A DNA stretch of 24,895 bases from Thecamonas trahens ATCC 50062. Its lineage: Eukaryota; Apusozoa; Apusomonadida; Apusomonadidae. Under the pieces are notes generated by a model that saw nothing but the letters and a program-made list of their open reading frames with translations, ran no database searches and was not told the DNA's origin. Location of the stretch: positions 37,600 to 62,494 of the forward strand of contig NW_013657661.1 of the NCBI RefSeq assembly GCF_000142905.1, read 5' to 3'. Below, piece by piece: positions 18,756 to 24,895 of this stretch (positions within the stretch are counted from its first letter, which is position 1; every line of letters starts with the position of its first letter). The position numbers and the translations under genes were made by a program.

Positions 18756-19180
18756 GCCTCGCCGCCCAGCTTGTTGCGGTTGTGTGGGTAGAGTCGAGTG
18801 CTGCCGTTGCTGAACAACTTCATTCTACGATGAGGCCAAAAATTGCCGCTCGACCTTAATTGGCATCCATGACCAATTTGGCCTGTCATGTGGCCAGCCT
18901 ACCACGAGAGGTCAACGCTAAAGCGTTTGGTGCGCGAGGCACAGCCCAGCTGCACGGCTTGCCCATCGCCCGTGTGTAGTACCCACATGCAACTGCCCGC
19001 TAGCTGTGATGACGTGCAATCCTTCTTTGCACATTTGATCTTCGCTTCTATCGCGCCTCCAACTACCCAGCCATCCTGCCTAATTGACAGCGTACAAAGT
19101 CGCCGCTTCAGTGCCTCAAGCCTGCCAGCCTTTGCGTGGCGGCCATGGCGTGACGAGGCCTGTGATCGTAAGAGCATGGG
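18756..19180. other. Intergenic region between TSC2 and EF-hand/MORN genes
   Basis: This 425-base spacer is visibly less GC-rich than the coding DNA and free of long homopolymers. It holds an AATTGG...CCAATT dyad (18858-18878) and a short palindrome AACGCT-AA-AGCGTT (18914-18927). Both strands have open frames of about 90-136 codons, but their composition is unlike the neighbours and they overlap the TSC2 end, so I do not call them. No tRNA or other RNA gene was recognised. Confidence 0.65.
18858..18878. promoter_or_regulatory. Inverted repeat with ATTGG/CCAAT motifs
   Basis: AATTGG, nine bases, CCAATT. It sits about 105 bases upstream of the EF-hand/MORN start codon, a plausible promoter position. 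It resembles the dyads near 9490 and 11011 but has a longer spacer. Confidence 0.35.
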
Positions 19181-22100
19181 CTATGCCAACGTGGGGCGAA
19201 TGACCTGGACATCGCGCTCGTCGCCGTCGACGGGAACGACATGGAAGGCCTCGGTCGGCTCGCGCTCGCGCACAAAGACCGAGTCGAGGACAGCCTGAAC
19301 CTTGGCCACTCTTGCGCCAGCGTTGGGCATGTGATCGTAGCCACGGACCTGGGCCTGGATCATGTCATCGCAGAGGACAGCCAGATCCATGACGTGCTGC
19401 GCGAGGACCGGCCCCGCGACCAGCTCGCTACTCGGCACGTCTTGCCACAGCGGCGAGCGCGCATACATGCCCGGCCGGACGTGGAGCCGAACCGTGTAAA
19501 GGCCTTCGCCGCGCGGCTGGATGACGATGCGAACGCAGGCCGACGACGGCGCCACGGCCTCGGACGCGCAAAAGACAACCGAGACAAGGCTCTCATCACG
19601 CCGCAAGCCCTTGTGCAAGCCACGGAGTCGCATCTTGATGCGCGAGACCGGCGAGGCCCACTGCCACTTGCCCTCCAGCGCCCCGGTCCGCTCCACAAAC
19701 GCCAGGCCGTCGGCAAACAGGCTGCTTGCAAGGAGATCCTCACCGGCGAGCTCGTGCGCCGACGCGTCCACAAACGCCACGTCAATTTCGTGGACAGAGA
19801 ACGCCGTCGGCAGGCTGTCGAGCTCTCCAAGCGCTGCGTACACCGCCTGCCGGCTTACATCATCCTTGACTACCAGCCACTCGTTCGAGCCGTGCCCTCC
19901 GACCGACCCACTCTCAAACGAGAACGGTGCCGGTACCAGGTGCGCCATCATCATTGACGCGTCAGTCGCCGCCCGTCCACCACCGCGCATTGACGGCATC
20001 GGCTCCATCGCCTCCTCTGCCGACACCTTGGCAGGGTACGGTGCCAGCTCGCCGTCGTCCACAAGGCTCGCTCGCTCGTCGCCACTCGACTCGTTCGCAG
20101 CCGCGGACACAGATACTGCTGCAGCGAGCGCCTCCGAGCTGCTCACCACACCGCGCGCCGCCGCGGCAATGGCGTCCATCGATCTAGACGCCGACATGCG
20201 CTTCCGCGGACGGGCTTCGCCGTCCCTCTTGCGCCTTCCTCCCGTCGCTCCGCTACCGAGTTGCCCAGCCTCGCCCGTGGAAGCGCCTCCTCGGTCGCCA
20301 GGTGCTCGAGGAGGCCGGCATCTTCGAGACCGCCAGCCTGCGGCTGGCTGCTGCTACTGCGGCTGCTCGCCGTCGGCTCCAGCGTTGGCAAGCCGGCTCG
20401 CGGCGAGCCCGGGTCGGTCGGCGGATGGATGTAGGCGTCGGACCAGCGCGGGTCGCGGGCGAGCATGCTCTCGATGCCACCGACGCCTGCGCCTGCGCTC
20501 GAGCTGCGTGCACCGCCTGACGATGAGCCCGAGCTCAGCGAGCGCGGCACAGAACCAGAGCCCCGAGCCGCTGGGCCCATCCACGGTGGGGCGGCGACGA
20601 CTGCTGCCGCGCGGGTGCTCTGGCTCGAGCCGCGGCGACCAAACACGGCCCGGCGGCGGGAGCGGACGTTCTTGACCACCCGCCCGCTCGGCGCCTCGCC
20701 AGCCCGGAACGGGTAGCGAACCAGTGCGGCGAGGCCTGGCGGCGCTGGCGGCGCCACAAAGCCGGGCACGAGCACCTCGTTCTCGATGGCGTGCTGCCAC
20801 TCGAGGCGGCCAGCACCCGAGCGGACGGCAAGCACCGACCACGGCGACGCCGGATCCGGTCGCTCGATGGTGTAAATGGCGCCGCCGGCACCACGCTGGG
20901 CCCATATGGCTACAAACCGCGGGACGTCGACCGTGCCGAGCGCGTGCTCGCTCTCGTCGCGCCCAACCAATGAGCCGGCATACAGCATCGACGGCAGGAG
21001 CGCATCGGCGGTCCACAGTAGCATCCGCGCGTGGCGTGCAAGCAGTGGGCGGGTCTCGGCCACAGCCGACGCGTCAAAGACGCGCCACACGGCGGCACAA
21101 ATCCGGGCGTGGACGCCCGGTCGCAGCGTGGCAGGCACCACCGCGGCCACTTCAAGAACCGCACGGACACAGAGCGAGAGAAGAAGCGGCGGCGAGCCCG
21201 AGTCAATGATGTCGGACGAGGTTAGCGTGAGCGCAAAGGCCGAGAGTATAAAGTGGAAGAGACAGTCGAGCTCGACTTCACCAAGCCCGGCACAGACGCC
21301 GTCGACCCGACAGAGCCGGAGCACAAACCGCAGGAACGGAACAAGCCGCCGCGGCGAGTCGACCACCCGCGCCGTCTCTTTGCTGCTCCGGCTCTTCGGC
21401 CGCCGCGCAAACGGGAAGAGCTCATTAAGGAGCGCGGTGACGTGGGCCGCCGACCGCGCGCTCGCCATGCTTGTCGTCGCGCTCACCAGACTCGGCACAT
21501 GGCGGAGGAGCTGGCTCCGCCACCGCCCACAGTTCATGAGCGCCCGCAGCGCCCGCAGAGCCGCATGTACCACAGCCATCGAGCTCGAGCTAAGGCCAAC
21601 GTGAAGCGCAAAGAGAATGCGGTCGCCGAGCGCAGCACTGCCTTCGTCGTGGCTCGACCCGCGCTCGCTGCTGCCTCGGATCGAGACGGCCTCGGGCCAC
21701 AAGCGGACAAAGAGGGCATCGACTCGGGCGTTGAGGGCATCGGCATCGGGCGTCACTGCCGGCGGCACCGCCACCGACCCGAGGTAGCCTGGACGGGCGG
21801 TGGCGAGGGCAAGGAGCTTGGCGAGGAGTGAGAGGCCGGCAGTCCGCAGCGTGTTGTCGTCGGCGGCCGGCACGCCATCGACCGACGCCGCAAACTGGCT
21901 GCCGCCGAGGAGGGCACATACCCGTGCCAAAACTGAGTGAACGTCGACACAGCCCATGACAGCCGAGTTGGAGACGAGTCCCTCGAGTCCCGAGAGCGCA
22001 GCCGAGAAAAGCTCGATCTTTGGCTCGGCCACCAAAAAGTCTAGCAGCGCGTGGAGAAGCGGCGTGAGGTCGAGGAGGCCCAGCGCGTACCGCCGCGCCT

Positions 22101-24723
22101 TGTCCGAAGAGCAGGTGAGGAAGACCGTGGCCTGGTCGCGCCACGTAATCTGGTACCCGTCGTCGGCCGAGATGCGCAGAACGGCCTGCATGAGCACTGA
22201 CCGCGCCGAGAGGTCAAGGCCAAGCGCAGACGCCTTGGCCAGCAGTCGGAGCAAGCAGCCGTACACGAGGCGGACATGATCGACTGGCAGCCGCGCGAGC
22301 TTGAATTCGAGGAGATACACGAGCGCGTTGAGGCTGGCCAGCGCTGCGCTTGAGCCCTGCAGCGAGGCGTGGCTCGGCGTGGCTTTGCGACTACTCACTA
22401 GCGGCGTGACCAGGACTCTCACGAGGCTGTGGAAGACGTCGCCGACGGCATCCTCGGCAAGCCGCCCGAGAAGGCCATACAGTTCGCTGATAAGCGCCGA
22501 ATCTTCAGGCACGGCCTCAAGCGCCTCAAATGCCGGCAGCAAGGCACGAACAAGCAGTGCCTCGCCGTAGCCGTGGCGAAACGCGTCGTAGAGCTCACCG
22601 ACGCCGCGGAGCGCACGCAGCACTACCGCCGGACGCGACTCGTGGACCAGGAAGCCGAGCGCAAACGCCCGCGCCGAGACAAGCCAGTCCGGGACGAGTG
22701 GCGAGAGGCGGGCAATGAGGTGGTCGGCGAGCGCAACGCCGCCGCGGACGCTCAGCACGGCCTTGTACTGCATTAGCAGCAGTAGGAGGAGCTGCGGTGG
22801 GTGGCGGGCCGAGCCGCCGACGGCCGAGGCGGACGACTCGCACGAGGTAAACGGGTTCGAGTAGGCTGAGAGCAGGATGTTCTCCAGAGCGCCAAGAATG
22901 GCCTTAAAGTTGGCGGCAAAGCCCGGGGCAGCCTGCGGCGGCGGCGACGCGAGCTCGGAGGAGATCTTGCGGGTTGATGACGCCGAGAACCGCGACCGCG
23001 AGTTAGCGTGCGAGAGCGGCGAGACCGGGGTCGAGAACGACGGCGTCGCTGCCTGCGAGAGCTCGGGCGACGAGAGCGTCATCGACCGCGACGAGAGCGA
23101 GGTTCGCGCCTGCGGCCGTGACGCGCTGGGCGATGTCTGGCCTGACCCCGGTTCGTACTCGGAGGTTGGCGAGAGGAGCGGGTCGCCCGACTCACCCGAG
23201 TCGGAGAGCATCATTCGCAGCCGCGACTCGTCGCCGCCGCTGGTTGGCAGGTTGCGAAGGAGGAGCGAGACCGAAAACGTCTGCGGCGAGTCGTAGAGCT
23301 CGGCAAACCACGAGAGAACAACAACAAGCTCGAGCACGCTGTCAAAGTGCTCGGCGCGGCCGACTTCGGCCTCGATGATGCGAAGCAGGGCGAGTGCAAT
23401 CTCGGTGAGGAGCGGATGCGAGACAGCGAGGTCGGCCGGCGAGAGCGGTGCGGCAAGGTGACGCCGTAGCGTCCGCCGCGCCAGCCGGATCAGCGCCGCC
23501 AGCAGCGGGCCAAGCGGCTGCGGCGGTGCGTCGTCCGGCGGGTCCAGCGCAAGCCGCGTGGCAAAGAAGACCGTTCCGCGGAGGACCTCGATGACCCGCA
23601 GCGGGTTCGACGCCTTGTCAATAATGGCCAGCAGCGACGCCATCACACCCGTGTTCCCCTCGCGATGCATGACCTCAACTAGGAGCCGAAACGCCACCAC
23701 AGTGTAGTCGGGGAGCGCTACAAGCCGCGCCAGTGCCACCACAACCGGCGTCCGCAGGCCTGGTGCGCCATCGATGACACAAGCGACAGTCACGGCCGGG
23801 TCGAGACACACAAGACATGCGTGGGCGAGGGCGTCAAATGAGGTCCGTGTCGCGAGGCCCACCACACACTGGACCAGCGTTCGCAGGTGGGCCTTGTCGA
23901 TCACGTGCGCCGAGGTAGAGAGGGCCAGGTACAAGATCTTGACAAGCCGAGTCAGCGACTGGACATGGGTTGCCGGCTCGCGCGACCACGCTCGCATCCA
24001 TTCGACAAACGAGTCGACCAGATCCGGCGCATACAGCGGGAGCGCCTTGCCGTCGTGGAGGAGGCGGACGAGGAGTGCAAGCATAAGCTCCGGATCCCGC
24101 GACTGGAGCGCGTCGGTGATATGTACGGTGAGCGCCCGGGCGTGGGCAACTGTCAGGCTCTGGTACGCGATGGCGGTGTCGAGCAGGGAGTACACTGCGT
24201 GCCTCACCCCGGTATCATCAGCCTCTGCCAGATCGTCGACTGCATCCCAAACCAGCGGCCACTTTGGCAAGACATACAGCGCCAGCACGCGCACAACCAA
24301 GCGCAGAGCCCGCAATCGCTTGGCTACCGCCTGGCCCTTGGCCAGTAGTGTTAGACAATCCGCCATCATCTCTGCCGTTGCCGAATCGGTCAGGACCTCT
24401 GCCCGCGAGCTCTGCAGCCGAGCCGTCGGTTCCAGAGCAGCCGAAGGGACCGTAGTATCCAGCACAAACAGCGCACCACCACTGTGTGACAGAACAAGAG
24501 GAGGAGGAGGAGGAGCATGGGAGGTAGGCGACTGGGGCGGTGATCGAGGCCATGGACGACGTCTTGATAACGATGACGATGGTGACGGTGATGATGGCGG
24601 TGATGGGGACAAAGGTGCTGCTGGCGACGAAGAAGACGAAGCCGGCGCCGCCGCTCTTCGTCTGCTCTCACCGGCTTCCACCCGCAAAGTCAGTCTCCGA
24701 AGGGTGGCTTTGAACTGCTTCAT
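19181..24723 (-). CDS. TSC2: Tuberin (TSC2) homologue with degenerate Rap/Rheb-GAP domain; one frame break
   Basis: Tuberin, in complex with hamartin, is the GAP for Rheb upstream of TORC1. With one added base the protein has about 1847 residues, against 1807 in human. An N-terminal helical-repeat domain (about 95-480) contains the family signature VIEVLRGTVFFATRLAL (about 377-393; human tuberin has LLRGAVFFVGMAL). A Ser-rich linker (about 500-620) is followed by the central tuberin domain (about 620-1300) and a second Ser/Arg-rich linker. The C-terminal domain starts with SNEWLVVKDDVSRQAV and VHEIDVAFVDAS, matching tuberin's block before the GAP fold, and ends with VRIVIQPRGEGLYTVRLHV and a helix like FVARQMALHANMASQ. 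The expected HLGNDFVSIVY segment is replaced by RRDESLVSVVF (about 1708-1718). No asparagine is present between HEID and IVIQP, so the catalytic asparagine thumb is missing. ATG 24723 is the first sensible start; residues 17-80 are Ser/Pro low complexity and may be intronic. Confidence 0.83.
20143..20353 (-). other. Frame break in TSC2 before the GAP domain
   Basis: The upstream frame is good through LLEHLATEEALPRA and stops at 20143. The GAP-domain frame is open from 20353 downward. One missing base within about 20193-20300 would join them. The exact homopolymer cannot be fixed because both frames are disordered linker here. Confidence 0.65.
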
Positions 24724-24895
24724 AAATGGTGTGTACCCGTAGGTGTATGTGGTGGGTGGGGGTGAAGGGGGGGGGAGTGGGGGTGGTGGTGGTGGTGGTG
24801 GTGGGTGAGGTGGTGGTGGGCGGCGGGGAGCGTGATCGGGGCGCAAGGGGGAAGGACGGGGGGGGGGGGGAGAGGGTGGGAGGGGGGGGAACAGA
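24724..24895. other. 5' flank of the TSC2 gene
   Basis: G-rich flank with GGT repeats (about 24784-24820), G13 (24858-24870) and further G runs. On the sense strand it is a pyrimidine-rich leader (CCA/CCC). It presumably contains the promoter, but no specific motif is recognised. Confidence 0.7.

Noticed and set aside
18914-18927. Palindrome AACGCT-AA-AGCGTT
   Set aside because: It is short and expected by chance in this much spacer, with no second copy found nearby.
18888-19298. Plus-strand open frame of 136 codons and a minus-strand frame of 92 codons between TSC2 and the EF-hand gene
   Set aside because: Composition is unlike neighbouring genes, there is no recognisable domain, and the plus-strand frame runs into the antisense of the TSC2 C-terminus.
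9681-20353. Programmed -1 frameshifting as explanation for the seven breaks
   Set aside because: The sites do not share a classic X XXY YYZ slippery heptamer, and four unrelated genes are affected in one half of the contig. Homopolymer sequencing error is simpler.
1-24895. tRNA, rRNA, CRISPR arrays, transposons or bacterial operons
   Set aside because: No cloverleaf boxes, spaced direct repeats, terminal inverted repeats or transposase motifs were seen. Genes are monocistronic with introns, so the DNA is eukaryotic.

Overview
The window looks like nuclear DNA from a compact, GC-rich protist genome. It carries spliceosomal introns (GT..AG), long G/C homopolymers, (CA)n microsatellites, and eukaryote-only protein families (tuberin, HEATR3/Syo1, TMEM50, bubblegum acyl-CoA synthetase). 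An apusomonad-like flagellate such as Thecamonas would fit. That is my inference from style and gene content, not a database match.

Nine protein-coding genes fill the window. In order they are: (1) + strand 111-2432, ACSBG/bubblegum acyl-CoA synthetase with one intron; (2) + strand 2851-4749, HEATR3/Syo1-like ribosomal-protein import adaptor; (3) - strand 4812-5481, TMEM50/Vps68-like tetraspan protein with one intron; (4) - strand 5699-9007, secreted/type I membrane protein with about eight CHRD-type repeats; (5) + strand 9681-10908, DUF262 (GmrS-like) protein, frame-broken twice; (6) + strand 11266-11764, small multispan membrane protein; (7) - strand 11772-15680, large receptor/channel-like protein (beta-propeller, EGF, cysteine-rich region, about eight membrane spans), frame-broken three times; (8) - strand 16015-18755, EF-hand plus MORN-repeat protein with a hidden 5' exon and one frame break; (9) - strand 19181-24723, tuberin (TSC2) homologue with one frame break and an apparently inactive GAP domain.

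The genes are unrelated housekeeping, signalling and surface genes and do not form an operon. Packing is tight: convergent pairs 2/3 and 6/7 have only 62 and 7 bases between stop codons. Introns are few and lie near the 5' end. Their donors are mostly GTACG, and three of the four contain a G tract of 12-22 on the sense strand. Regions around gene starts carry G/C homopolymers and CA/TG repeats.

All seven frame breaks (genes 5, 7, 8, 9) need exactly one extra base, and six of them sit at a short homopolymer. This suggests systematic homopolymer undercalling in the assembly, confined here to the part right of about 9.7 kb. Protein lengths quoted for these four genes assume one missing base per break. 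The most interesting biology is the tuberin GAP domain with no catalytic asparagine, the eukaryotic DUF262 gene, the probably myristoylated EF-hand/MORN fusion, and the multidomain receptor-like protein.
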